Shown here piece by piece: positions 16,637 to 25,980 of a stretch of DNA of 39,215 nt (positions within the stretch are counted from its first letter, which is position 1; each line of letters starts with the position of its first letter). Under the pieces are notes generated by a model. That model was given only the letters and a program-made list of their open reading frames with translations, was not told the DNA's origin and did no database searches. Origin of the DNA: Treponema sp. (GTDB lineage: Bacteria; Spirochaetota; Spirochaetia; Treponematales; Breznakiellaceae); assembly GCA_031256635.1 (NCBI GenBank), contig JAIRQF010000059.1:1-39215 (forward strand), read 5' to 3'. A program made the translations under genes and the position numbers.

Positions 16637-18724
16637 ATGAATGATGATATCGGCAGAATGCGTAACATTGGAATCAGCGCGCACATCGACTCGGGAAAAA
16701 CCACCCTGTCTGAGCGTATTCTGTTTTACAGCAAAAAAATTCACGCAATTCACGAAGTCCGGGGCAAGGACGGAGTCGGCGCTACAATGGACCATATGGA
16801 ACTTGAGCGCGAACGCGGTATCACAATTCAATCCGCCGCGACCCAGGTGACATGGAAAGACCATACCATCAATGTTATCGATACGCCCGGCCATGTGGAT
16901 TTTACCATCGAAGTTGAAAGATCCCTTCGCGTTCTTGACGGCGCGATTCTTGTGCTTTGCGCGGTAGGCGGGGTGCAGTCTCAATCCATCACTGTTGATC
17001 GCCAGCTTAAGCGCTACAACGTGCCGCGTATCGCTTTTGTAAACAAGTGCGATCGCACAGGCGCGAATCCGTTTAAAGTGCGTCTCCAACTGCGCGAAAA
17101 ACTCGGCCTTAACGCGGTTATGATTCAAATTCCAATCGGGCTTGAAGACAAACTTGAAGGAATTATAGACCTTATTTCCATGAAAGCTGTTTATTTTGAC
17201 GGGCCGCAGGGAGAAACAATCAGATGCGCGGAAATTCCCGCTCATTTAAAAGCTGACGCTAATAAATACCGCGAAGAATTGCTGGACGCGGTTTCAATGT
17301 TCTCCGACGAGCTTGCCGAAAAATTTCTTGGCGGGGAAGCAATTCCCGATGAGATGATACATGCCGCGATTCGCAAAGGAACATTGTCTGAGCAATTTGT
17401 GCCTGTAATGCTTGGCTCCGCTTATAAATTCAAGGGTATTCAGCCGCTTTTGGACGGCGTGACGCATTATCTTCCCAATCCGACCGAAGTCAAAAATTTC
17501 GCCCTCGACCTTGATAAAAACGAAGAAAAAGTTGAGCTTAACGCCAATGAAAATAACGCGACAGTAGCGCTTGGCTTTAAACTGGAAGACGGTCAATATG
17601 GACAAATAACATATGTGCGGATATATCAGGGAAAGCTGAAAAAAGGCGAGGAGCTTTTAAATACCCGCGCGCGCAGGAAATTTAAAATCGGACGTTTAGT
17701 GCGCATGCATGCGGACAGCATGGAAGATATTAACGAAGGATCCCCTGGTGATATTGTCGCTCTCTTTGGAATTGAGTGCGCAAGCGGCGATACATTCTGC
17801 GGCGGCAATCTCAATTACGCCATGACCTCCATGTTTGTGCCGTCTCCTGTTATTTCTCTCGCGGTTATGCCGAAAGACAAAAAAAGTTCCGATCAAATGG
17901 CAAAAGCGCTCAACCGTTTTACAAAAGAAGATCCAACTTTTCAGACATATGTCGATCCTGAATCGAACCAGACAATTATTAAAGGGATGGGAGAGCTTCA
18001 TCTTGAAGTTTACATTGAACGGATGCGGCGCGAGTACAAGTGCGAAGTAGAGACCGGCATGCCTCAGGTTGCCTACCGGGAGACAATCACGCAAAAAGCG
18101 GAGTTTAATTACACTCACAGAAAACAAACAGGCGGCGCCGGCCAGTTCGGGCGCGTTGCGGGGTATATGGAAGCGTATTCTGGCGGCGATTATGAATTTG
18201 TCGACATGATTAAAGGCGGCGCGATTCCCACTGAGTATGTGCCAAGCTGTGACAAGGGATTTAAAGAGGCGATTAAAAAAGGCAGCCTGATAGGTTTCCC
18301 GATTGTAAATATCCGCTGTGTTATTAATGACGGACAGAGCCACCCTGTCGATTCATCGGATATAGCCTTCCAGTCCGCTGCAATCGGCGCTTTCCGCGAA
18401 GCGTATAACAAGGCAAAACCGTGTATTCTTGAGCCAATCATGAAAGTGGCGGTGGAAGGCCCTACGGAGTTTCAGGGGAATATTTTCGGCTCGATTAATC
18501 AAAGGCGCGGTATAATTTCATCTTCTGTTGAAGACGGACATTTTTCCCGCGTAGAAGCCGAAGTGCCGTTAAGTGAAATGTTCGGCTATTCCACAGTTCT
18601 GCGTTCGCTCACGCAGGGAAAAGCCGAGTTTACGATGGAATTTGAAAAATACTCAAAAGTTCCCATGAGCGTTTCAGAAGAACTGATAAAAGCGGCGGAA
18701 GCCAGGCGCAAATCAGGAAAATAA
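16637..18724 (+). CDS. fusA: Elongation factor G, spirochaetal/mitochondrial-EFG1-like type
   Basis: [74 protein letters not shown]. Confidence 0.95.
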   Translation: MNDDIGRMRNIGISAHIDSGKTTLSERILFYSKKIHAIHEVRGKDGVGATMDHMELERERGITIQSAATQVTWKDHTINVIDTPGHVDFTIEVERSLRVLDGAILVLCAVGGVQSQSITVDRQLKRYNVPRIAFVNKCDRTGANPFKVRLQLREKLGLNAVMIQIPIGLEDKLEGIIDLISMKAVYFDGPQGETIRCAEIPAHLKADANKYREELLDAVSMFSDELAEKFLGGEAIPDEMIHAAIRKGTLSEQFVPVMLGSAYKFKGIQPLLDGVTHYLPNPTEVKNFALDLDKNEEKVELNANENNATVALGFKLEDGQYGQITYVRIYQGKLKKGEELLNTRARRKFKIGRLVRMHADSMEDINEGSPGDIVALFGIECASGDTFCGGNLNYAMTSMFVPSPVISLAVMPKDKKSSDQMAKALNRFTKEDPTFQTYVDPESNQTIIKGMGELHLEVYIERMRREYKCEVETGMPQVAYRETITQKAEFNYTHRKQTGGAGQFGRVAGYMEAYSGGDYEFVDMIKGGAIPTEYVPSCDKGFKEAIKKGSLIGFPIVNIRCVINDGQSHPVDSSDIAFQSAAIGAFREAYNKAKPCILEPIMKVAVEGPTEFQGNIFGSINQRRGIISSSVEDGHFSRVEAEVPLSEMFGYSTVLRSLTQGKAEFTMEFEKYSKVPMSVSEELIKAAEARRKSGK

Positions 18725-18744
18725 AAACCGGAGGTTTTAAGAAA

Positions 18745-19467
18745 ATGATTTTAAGTGAATTAATCAGCAGAAGCCCTGTCAGAATTTTTGAGCAGTTTCT
18801 TGACGGCGGATTAAAAGCCGGAGAAATCGGTATTATCGCTTCACCTAACGGCGTGGGAAAAACTTCGGTGCTTGTTCAGCTTGCCATGGATAAGCTTCTT
18901 CAGGGAAAGAAAGTGATTCATGTTTCCTTTACCCAGCATAAACAATACGTCCCTTTATGGTACGAAGATATATTTGCCGAAATTACCAGTAAAAAAAATC
19001 TTGAAAACGCAGAAGACATTAAAAACGATCTTGTTAAAAACCGCGTGTTGATGAGCTTTAATCAGGACGGAGTTACGAAAGAGCAGATTTTAAAGAGCCT
19101 GCGCGCGATGATAATTGACGGCAGCTTTAAGGCGGATTCGATAATTATTGACGGATTTGATTTTTCCCGCGTGAACAAAGAGGGAATTCAAAACGTTAAA
19201 AATTTCGCGGTTGAACTTGGTTTAAGCATCTGGTACAGCTGTTCAGTAAAGGATTCGGAACAAAGCGCGGGCATTCCATTTGTACTTGGCGGCTTTGCCG
19301 GTATTGTAGACATTATTATTTCATTGCAGCCTAAATCCGATCATGTTGAACTTTCAATTATTAAAGACAGGGGAACTGCTGCCGCCAAACCAATGGCGAT
19401 GAAACTTGATCCGAAAACTTTACTTATACTGGAAAATCCGGTGAAGTTTTCCGCGGAAACCCAATAA
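18745..19467 (+). CDS. RecA/KaiC-like P-loop ATPase
   Basis: Walker A ASPNGVGKTS, Walker B SIIIDGFD; SD ggagg. Confidence 0.7.
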   Translation: MILSELISRSPVRIFEQFLDGGLKAGEIGIIASPNGVGKTSVLVQLAMDKLLQGKKVIHVSFTQHKQYVPLWYEDIFAEITSKKNLENAEDIKNDLVKNRVLMSFNQDGVTKEQILKSLRAMIIDGSFKADSIIIDGFDFSRVNKEGIQNVKNFAVELGLSIWYSCSVKDSEQSAGIPFVLGGFAGIVDIIISLQPKSDHVELSIIKDRGTAAAKPMAMKLDPKTLLILENPVKFSAETQ

Positions 19468-19744
19468 CCTCTTTTAATTTTTCTGTGTAAGACTCCGGAA
19501 TCGAAATCGTTTTAATTCTTGATTTTTCTCCTTTTTTTATAACGATGTCGCGTTTTGGACAGTGTAATGTTTTTGCAAGGAATTCGCACAGGTTGTTGTT
19601 TGCTTTGTTGTCCTGCGCCGCTGCGGCAACACGGATGCACAAGCGGTTATCCCTGATTCCCGCAAACTCATTCCTTGATGATCCCGGAAACGCTTTAATT
19701 TGTATGAGGATAACTCCGTTTTCTGTTTGCAGCCAATTCTCCAT
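19424..19744 (-). CDS. DUF167 (YggU-like) family protein
   Basis: VxIxxKAFPGSSRNEFAG...LCIRVAAAAQDNKANNNLCEFLAKTL...IVIKKGEKSRIKTISI. Confidence 0.88.
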   Translation of the reverse strand: MENWLQTENGVILIQIKAFPGSSRNEFAGIRDNRLCIRVAAAAQDNKANNNLCEFLAKTLHCPKRDIVIKKGEKSRIKTISIPESYTEKLKEVIGFPRKTSPDFPV

Positions 19745-19776
19745 ATAATATGTTCCGTTTTAAAATATAACATATT

Positions 19777-19810
19777 GGACTTGTGAGATAACCCGGTTGG
19801 TTGTCTCACA
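19777..19810. repeat. 34-bp palindromic dispersed repeat, copy A
   Basis: ggacttgtgagataacccggttggttgtctcaca; stem TGTGAGAtAACC / GGTTGTCTCACA with 5-nt loop. Confidence 0.85.
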
Positions 19811-19860
19811 ATGTTGACGAAGTAATGGAAATAATGTAAATTTCCGTCAGGAGACATTAA

Positions 19861-20085
19861 ATGAACGCATGGATGCTCGTACCGTTAGTTGCTTTATCAA
19901 TACCGATTATTGCCATAATTCTTGGTCACAGAAGCAGCAGTCAAAAAATAAAAATACGGGAGCTTGAAATAAAAAAAGAGATTTTAGAACTTGAAATTGT
20001 TAAACAAAACAGCACCATTAAATTACTGGAAGAAGAAAATAAAAAATACGATAGAATTCTCGGTGAAAAACAGCAGGATAAATAA
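19861..20085 (+). CDS. Small membrane protein with N-terminal TM and coiled coil (PspB-like architecture)
   Basis: MNAWMLVPLVALSIPIIAIILGHRSS then charged heptad-rich helix; SD caggaga. Confidence 0.65.
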   Translation: MNAWMLVPLVALSIPIIAIILGHRSSSQKIKIRELEIKKEILELEIVKQNSTIKLLEEENKKYDRILGEKQQDK

Positions 20086-20104
20086 AGGGAACTCCGATAT
20101 AACT

Positions 20105-20719
20105 TTAAATTTTCCGTCCAAGCATTGTTTGTGCCAGCGCAATGTCACCTTCATTAATCGCGGCGCGGATTCGGCTTGAACTGACAGGAAGAGCGCCTTC
20201 CATTACTTCCGGAATAATTTCGGCGGGAATACCGCGCGAAACAAAGAATTTTTCAATCGCACATGCGTCTGTATCAAGACGGTATCCGCAGCGAAAATTG
20301 CTTCCGGCTGTAAAAAAGCCGGGGTTTCCGTATTTTAATAAAACATCCAGAAACTCAATCCCCGGCATTTTTTTGAACTCTTCTGTAAAATCAGCGGCAA
20401 TTATTATTTGTATTCCCAGTTTTTCAAACATCTCCAGCCGTTGTTGAAAATTCTGTATTTCTTTCTGACATTTATTTTCTTCATGCTTTATTCCGCGCTT
20501 TGTACGCCCGTGTTTTTCAGTTTTGTGATTCTGCCGGAATGTTACAATCACAGGCAAATAATTTGCGTTATGCGAAACTATTCTCCTTATTAATTCCAGA
20601 TGTCCGCGGTGAATGCCGTCAAACATTCCGACAGTCATGGATGTTTTTTTTTCCTTATGATTGATTCCAATTATGTTAAATCCGTTATTTGTAAATTGTG
20701 TCCAGTTAATAACTTTCAT
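20105..20719 (-). CDS. ribF: FAD synthetase / FMN adenylyltransferase domain protein, without riboflavin kinase domain
   Basis: TVGMFDGIHRGHLELIRRI, FTEEFKKM...FL, AGSNFRCGYRLD, VSSSRIRAAINEGDIALAQTMLGRKI then stop. Confidence 0.82.
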   Translation of the reverse strand: MKVINWTQFTNNGFNIIGINHKEKKTSMTVGMFDGIHRGHLELIRRIVSHNANYLPVIVTFRQNHKTEKHGRTKRGIKHEENKCQKEIQNFQQRLEMFEKLGIQIIIAADFTEEFKKMPGIEFLDVLLKYGNPGFFTAGSNFRCGYRLDTDACAIEKFFVSRGIPAEIIPEVMEGALPVSSSRIRAAINEGDIALAQTMLGRKI

Positions 20720-22409
20720 GGGTTTTGTCAGCGCTTTTAATTTCTTCAAGTTTGGTCCGGAACAATTCATAATCCGGAGCAAGTTTGACAGCCTTATTAA
20801 TCATGCGGATCGCGCTTTTTTTATTTCCGTTAAAGTAATAAACAAGTCCGCGTAAATAATAAAGCGCAGGATCAGCGTCTGGCTGCGGGTTTAATTTTTT
20901 TCTGATTTTTTCTGCAGCGTCAAGTTCCTTTGAACATTTGGCGTAATCTTCAATACTGAAGGACCATTTCCCGATTAAAGCGCGCGCTTCCCAGTTATCT
21001 TCGCCGGTCAAAGCGAGTCTTTGCGTTACCGCGGCAAGTTCAGGCAGATTATCCTGATTAAGAAATATTTTTCCAGCGAGGATATATTTTTCCAGCGCTT
21101 TTTCCTTTTTCTCCGCAAGCTCCCATGCGTTAGCTGCATTGGCCGCGTAAATGCCGTTTTCTCCCGATGACTTGGCCATTTTAAACGCCTTGTCCCATGT
21201 TTCGGCTGATTTTTTATATTTTTTTAATTCCCAGTAACTGCGCGCAAGCATTGTAAAATAATTAATATCTTTATTAATATCCGCAGGATATTTTAACGCG
21301 AAATCTTTCAGCTCCGCGTATTTTTTCAATTCAAACAGTATTTTTAATTTCTCCGTATACGCGAGTTTTCCTTCGGCGGAATCAGGCCACTCGATTAAAA
21401 TTAAATTAATATAATCTTCAGCTTCGCTGTAACGCTCAAGCCGGAATGACATCCGCGCGGCAAGAAGGAGTTCCCTGCGTGTCCTTACTTTTGAATAGCC
21501 AGTAGTTACGCTGATAATTGCCTCATCCCTTCGCTTCCATGCTTTTTCAAGCTGATCCAGCGCTTTTGAACAGTCATTCATGGCCGCGTAAGTCTCCGCC
21601 AGCCGCAAATGACATTCGGCGTTTATGTTTGACGCGTCTGTCCATTTTTTAAAATAAGTTTCAATAGCGTCCAATCGCGTATCTATTGATATATACTCAA
21701 GATGCGCTTTGCAGACATACCCGCGGTTTTCATTTTCCTGTGTATTGTTATCTGTAAATGTATCCTCCTCTTTTTTTTCTGTTATCTGTTCTGTATTAAC
21801 TTCTCCGCTTTCCTCGTAAGCTGCAGCCGCGAATCCCAACCTGCCGCTTGCGATTAAATCAACATTTACTTCGGCGACCCATTTATTATTAACATGGAAT
21901 ATCAAATATGTGCCGTAAGTGATAATGTTCAGGCTGACATTTGTTCCGTCAAAATCCGATACTTCTGTCCACGCGATACAGGTTTTCGGCGCGTTGTTTT
22001 TCACAACATCAAAGCGAAAATATCCCTTGCTGGAAACAAGCGCAAGATAGTAGGATTCATCGTCCATAATCCGGAAAATGATTCCTGCCGCGGCATATCC
22101 GCCATGGCTGTCAATTTTAAATTTCGCTTCAATTATGTGATCCGTATATTCCGGTTCGGGAATGTCCGTCCACGCGATGCAATTGGTTTTTTTTAAACCC
22201 AGTTCAAGAGCCTTATCTGACAGATAGGAATTATATGATGATTCTGATTTAATGTTAAAAAGGGATTCTTTATTTCTGGGCCGGAATATGGGTAATCCGG
22301 ATGACGGCTTTGCAAAATCTATGATTAGTTTTTCATTGTAAGCGTTATAATTTGACTTACGAACTTTATTGGAGAGTGTATAAATGAGCCTTCTTGAAAA
22401 AGCAACCAT
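20706..22409 (-). CDS. TPR protein with N-terminal LamG/DUF1080-like beta domain
   Basis: Multiple TPR-like helices (ALDQLEKAWKRRDEA, YYLRGLVYYFNGNKKSAIRMINKAVKLAPDYE); HIIEAKFKID...GIIFRIMDDESYYLAL beta region. Start uncertain. Confidence 0.7.
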   Translation of the reverse strand: MVAFSRRLIYTLSNKVRKSNYNAYNEKLIIDFAKPSSGLPIFRPRNKESLFNIKSESSYNSYLSDKALELGLKKTNCIAWTDIPEPEYTDHIIEAKFKIDSHGGYAAAGIIFRIMDDESYYLALVSSKGYFRFDVVKNNAPKTCIAWTEVSDFDGTNVSLNIITYGTYLIFHVNNKWVAEVNVDLIASGRLGFAAAAYEESGEVNTEQITEKKEEDTFTDNNTQENENRGYVCKAHLEYISIDTRLDAIETYFKKWTDASNINAECHLRLAETYAAMNDCSKALDQLEKAWKRRDEAIISVTTGYSKVRTRRELLLAARMSFRLERYSEAEDYINLILIEWPDSAEGKLAYTEKLKILFELKKYAELKDFALKYPADINKDINYFTMLARSYWELKKYKKSAETWDKAFKMAKSSGENGIYAANAANAWELAEKKEKALEKYILAGKIFLNQDNLPELAAVTQRLALTGEDNWEARALIGKWSFSIEDYAKCSKELDAAEKIRKKLNPQPDADPALYYLRGLVYYFNGNKKSAIRMINKAVKLAPDYELFRTKLEEIKSADKTHESY

Positions 22410-23694
22410 GATTAATAAGATGTACAATAAAAAATTAAAAAAGTCGATACATTTACCTGAAAGAATTGATATCTTTCTTGTTATTGTCATTCTTATTTTG
22501 ATTATTACCCCGATAATTATCAGCATTTACACAGGAAAGAATGAAGTCAGGCAGGAAACTGTTACTTTGTATCTTTCTCCGCGGTTTGAAGGATTATTGG
22601 GCAGGGAGTTAACAGAAAAATTAATACAGGAATATAAAACTAAAAATCCTGATATTCAGTTCGTTTTTTCTGATATTTCAGGAGAACCGGAGCTTCATGG
22701 CGGAATAATTAATATAAACCTGGATGAAAACCCGGCGCCTGATATTTTTCTTTTTGATGAAGGCAGCTTAAGCGCCTATATTGATAACGATATGTTACTT
22801 GAATTAAATTCCTTTACAGGATATGATTCCGGTTTTCGCCAGCTTGTTATACCGCTTGCTTCCTTTATGGATTTGCTTTTTTATAATATTGAGATTTTAA
22901 CTGCCGCCGGTTTTGATTCACCTCCCAAAACAAGGGATGATTTTCTTGCCTATGCAAGAAGAATTGCAGGATCCGGTTTGAATGTATCCGCCGCCGCGTT
23001 AAGTTTATACCGCGGCGATAAAAGAGCGCTTTCAAGGGATGTCTTTTCCTGGATTTGGGCGGGTGGAGGAAATTTTTGGGTTAACGGAGATAATCCGTTT
23101 CTTAACACCAGGGCCATAATTAATGATATCGCTTTTTTCGGCACTCTAAACCGCGAAGGGCTGCTTGCGCCGTACTTGTTTGAAACGACAGGGGATCAGC
23201 GCCTTATTGAGTTTGCCAGAGGAAGAATAGCGATGATGACCGCTTCTTCGCAGGGTATTCCGTTTTTAAGGGAAAGGATGAAAGACGGCGCGTTCGGCAT
23301 TACCACAATCCCCGATGCAAGCACCGGAGAAAGGTACAGCGCCGGTATATCATCAATTTATACCGCAATTTCCGCTGATTGTAAAAATATAAACGAAGCG
23401 TGGAATTTCCTTTTGTTCCTGGCTGAAAAAAGTCCCTTTATTTGCGCAGAACTAAAAGCTGTTCCCGGAATGGTTTCCAGCTTAATTCCCGGTGATTATG
23501 TAAGCGATGATCCGTATTATTCCAAAGCATGGGAAATATTTGAATATGCCCAAATCGCGGAAAGTTTCTCCGGAAAACCCGGTTTTGAAAAATATGAAAC
23601 TATTTTTCTGGAAGAGCTTCAGGTATTTTTTGGGAGTACCCGCACAGCGCAGCAGACTGTTAACGCGATTCAACGCCGCTGGGATGAAGAATAA
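22384..23694 (+). CDS. Membrane-anchored extracellular solute-binding protein, family 1-like
   Basis: N-terminal TM; LIQEYKTKNPDIQF, NPAPDIFLFDEG, LFYNIEILTAAGFDSPPKTRDDFLAYARRI, GRIAMMTASSQGIPFL. Confidence 0.85.
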   Translation: MSLLEKATMINKMYNKKLKKSIHLPERIDIFLVIVILILIITPIIISIYTGKNEVRQETVTLYLSPRFEGLLGRELTEKLIQEYKTKNPDIQFVFSDISGEPELHGGIININLDENPAPDIFLFDEGSLSAYIDNDMLLELNSFTGYDSGFRQLVIPLASFMDLLFYNIEILTAAGFDSPPKTRDDFLAYARRIAGSGLNVSAAALSLYRGDKRALSRDVFSWIWAGGGNFWVNGDNPFLNTRAIINDIAFFGTLNREGLLAPYLFETTGDQRLIEFARGRIAMMTASSQGIPFLRERMKDGAFGITTIPDASTGERYSAGISSIYTAISADCKNINEAWNFLLFLAEKSPFICAELKAVPGMVSSLIPGDYVSDDPYYSKAWEIFEYAQIAESFSGKPGFEKYETIFLEELQVFFGSTRTAQQTVNAIQRRWDEE

Positions 23695-23706
23695 TGGATG
23701 TTTTTC

Positions 23707-23735
23707 TTGACAGGTTATTTAATTAATTCTATTCT
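23707..23735 (+). promoter_or_regulatory. Putative promoter of Uma2 gene
   Basis: TTGACA-17-TATTCT, 6 nt before ATG 23742; no SD. Confidence 0.65.
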
Positions 23736-23741
23736 TTAAAA

Positions 23742-24350
23742 ATGGCGGATACAATAGGCAATTTAGCTCTTGATAAATATTATACATATGCTGATTACAA
23801 GGGCTGGAAACTTGCGGAAGGCGAACGTTATGAGCTAATCTACGGTAAAGCGTACTGTATATCCAAACCTGACGCTTTTGGCATGTCCGCACCGAGCGCG
23901 TATCATCAGCTAATCCTCGGTGAATTACATAGGCAGATCGCTACTTACCTTATAGGCAGACCTTGTAAAGTTTTCCCCGCTCCGTATGATGTCCGGCTAT
24001 TTTATGAAGAAGATGAGAACGACGGTACAGTTGTTCAGCCGGACATTACCATAATCTGCGATCCTAAAAAACGCGGACCTGAAGGCGGAAGAGGCGCACC
24101 GGATTTTATCGCGGAAATTCTTTCACCTTCCAATACAGCTATCGAAATGGAAAGAAAATTCCAGCTTTACCGCGAAGCGGGAGTCCGCGAATATTGGGTG
24201 ATAAATCCTGAACATAAAGCGCTAAGTGTTTATAATTTTAAAGACGGCGCTATTTTCCCTTCAACTTACCGCTCAGCAGATACCGCTAAAATCAGTATTT
24301 TCCCAGATCTTGAGATAAAACTTGAATCTGTGTTTGCGGAAAGCGATTAA
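23742..24350 (+). CDS. Uma2 family (DUF820) PD-(D/E)xK nuclease-like protein
   Basis: YELIYGKAYCISKP...H...VQPDITIICDP...PDFIAEILSPSNTAIEMERKFQLYREAGVREYWVINP. Confidence 0.9.
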   Translation: MADTIGNLALDKYYTYADYKGWKLAEGERYELIYGKAYCISKPDAFGMSAPSAYHQLILGELHRQIATYLIGRPCKVFPAPYDVRLFYEEDENDGTVVQPDITIICDPKKRGPEGGRGAPDFIAEILSPSNTAIEMERKFQLYREAGVREYWVINPEHKALSVYNFKDGAIFPSTYRSADTAKISIFPDLEIKLESVFAESD

Positions 24351-24458
24351 TACCGGCTGGTTAAGCGTTCATTTCCTGGCTTCACGCAGCCTGCGCGATA
24401 TTACTGAAACTGTCGTAATGTCAAGAGACACACGTTATCTGATCATTTTCTGTTATTT

Positions 24459-24492
24459 ATCCCGTTAATTTGTTAATTGCCGGGATTATTTT
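24459..24492 (+). terminator. Hairpin with U-rich tail after Uma2 gene
   Basis: ATCCCG-tt-AATT-tgtt-AATT-gc-CGGGAT then tatttttt. Confidence 0.55.
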
Positions 24493-24505
24493 TTAATGTT
24501 ATACT
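24477..24505 (+). promoter_or_regulatory. Putative promoter of GH130 gene
   Basis: TTGCCG-17-TATACT, 5 nt before ATG 24511; no SD. Confidence 0.5.
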
Positions 24506-24510
24506 TAATC

Positions 24511-25518
24511 ATGAGCAAATATATTATTAACGGCAGCAGTCTGCCGGATATTCCGTGGGAAGACAGACCGTCTTCAAGCGATCTCGAAAAGGATTTAATG
24601 TGGCGCTATTCGAAGAATCCCATTATTCCAAGGGATTTGACTTTACGTTCAAACAGTATCTTTAACAGCGCGGTTGTTCCGTTTAAGGGACAGGAAGCCG
24701 GATTCAGGTACGCCGGTGTTTTCCGCTGCGATGACACAGCCCGCCATATGGACATTCACGCGGGAAAAAGCAAGGACGGCATTAACTGGGTTATTGAGGA
24801 TGAACCCATAAAGTTTATAAAGACCGACCCTGAACTTCCCGATTCAGATTATAAATATGATCCACGCGTTATTTTTATTGAAGACCGGTATTATATTATT
24901 TGGTGTAATGGTTACTGCGGGCCCTGTCTTGGCATGGCTTACACTTATGATTTTGAAAAATTTTATCAGATGGAAAATCCGATGATGCCGTATAACCGTA
25001 ACGGCGCCCTGTTCCCGCGCAAGATTGGCAAAAACTACGCGATGTACAGCCGCCCAAGCGATTCGGGGCATACTCCGTTCGGCGACATCTGGTATTCAGA
25101 AAGCCCGGACTTTATTTACTGGGGAAAGCACCGCCATGTAATGTCGCCTAACGGAGGCTGGCAAAGCACAAAAGTGGGAGCGGGTCCCTGCCCCATTGAA
25201 ACAACAGAAGGCTGGCTTGTTTTTTATCATGGGGTGCTGACAAGCTGCAACGGCTTTGTTTACGCTTTCAGCGCGGCGTTAATGGACATTGACAAACCAT
25301 GGAAAGTAATCGCGCGTCCGCGTCCTTACATTATTAACCCGCGTGAAATTTACGAGCTTGCAGGCGATGTTCCCAATGTTACTTTCCCTGTCGCTTCCCT
25401 TGTAGACAAAGACACAGGCAAAGTCGCGATTTATTACGGCTGCGCTGATACGGTCACAGGTCTTGTCTTCGGCAAGATCGATGAAATAATTGACTGGGTA
25501 AAGAAAAATAAGATGTGA
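24511..25518 (+). CDS. Glycoside hydrolase family 130 (beta-mannoside phosphorylase-like)
   Basis: [69 protein letters not shown]. Confidence 0.88.
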   Translation: MSKYIINGSSLPDIPWEDRPSSSDLEKDLMWRYSKNPIIPRDLTLRSNSIFNSAVVPFKGQEAGFRYAGVFRCDDTARHMDIHAGKSKDGINWVIEDEPIKFIKTDPELPDSDYKYDPRVIFIEDRYYIIWCNGYCGPCLGMAYTYDFEKFYQMENPMMPYNRNGALFPRKIGKNYAMYSRPSDSGHTPFGDIWYSESPDFIYWGKHRHVMSPNGGWQSTKVGAGPCPIETTEGWLVFYHGVLTSCNGFVYAFSAALMDIDKPWKVIARPRPYIINPREIYELAGDVPNVTFPVASLVDKDTGKVAIYYGCADTVTGLVFGKIDEIIDWVKKNKM

Positions 25519-25980
25519 TTTATTATTTAAAAAGCAAGCAATACTAAGTCCGCATTTTATAATAGGCTCTCTTGATAACAAGATAAAAAAATATCATCAA
25601 CCGGAAAGGAAAATCGTCTTTTTTAAATGCTATATGTCGTTTTAGCTCCTAATTCTGTTGGTTAACCGATACTTTTGTTCGCTTTATACACGTCTGTGTC
25701 TGCTGTAATTTATACGACATTCGCTTTTTTACAGTTATTTACGGGTTATACGAATTTCGTCTAAAAGTAGTTATGCGAAATATCCATTGAATTGTTAGGA
25801 AATATGAATTTTACAAAGGAAATAACGAATTTTTACAATAACCTTTGCGTATGTATAGTATTTGGTAAAAATATTCTTAAAAAAAGAAGAAAAAAGGGCT
25901 AAAAACTATGAAATTCATCAAATGAGCTTCGTAAATATATATATGAAATTTAATAAATATTATTTTTTTGGAGGGTTAAG

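Noticed and set aside
16616-17245. 209-aa minus-strand ORF
   Set aside because: Lies wholly antisense to EF-G; no SD or motif, explained by codon structure of fusA.
17696-18343. 215-aa minus-strand ORF
   Set aside because: Antisense to EF-G; His/Arg/Phe-rich spurious translation.
19777-19810. Palindrome copy A as an intrinsic terminator
   Set aside because: It lies between divergently transcribed gene starts and has no U tract.
23742-24350. Uma2 protein as a defence nuclease or transposon gene
   Set aside because: Uma2/DUF820 genes are common stand-alone genes; no transposase, repeats or defence partners adjoin it.
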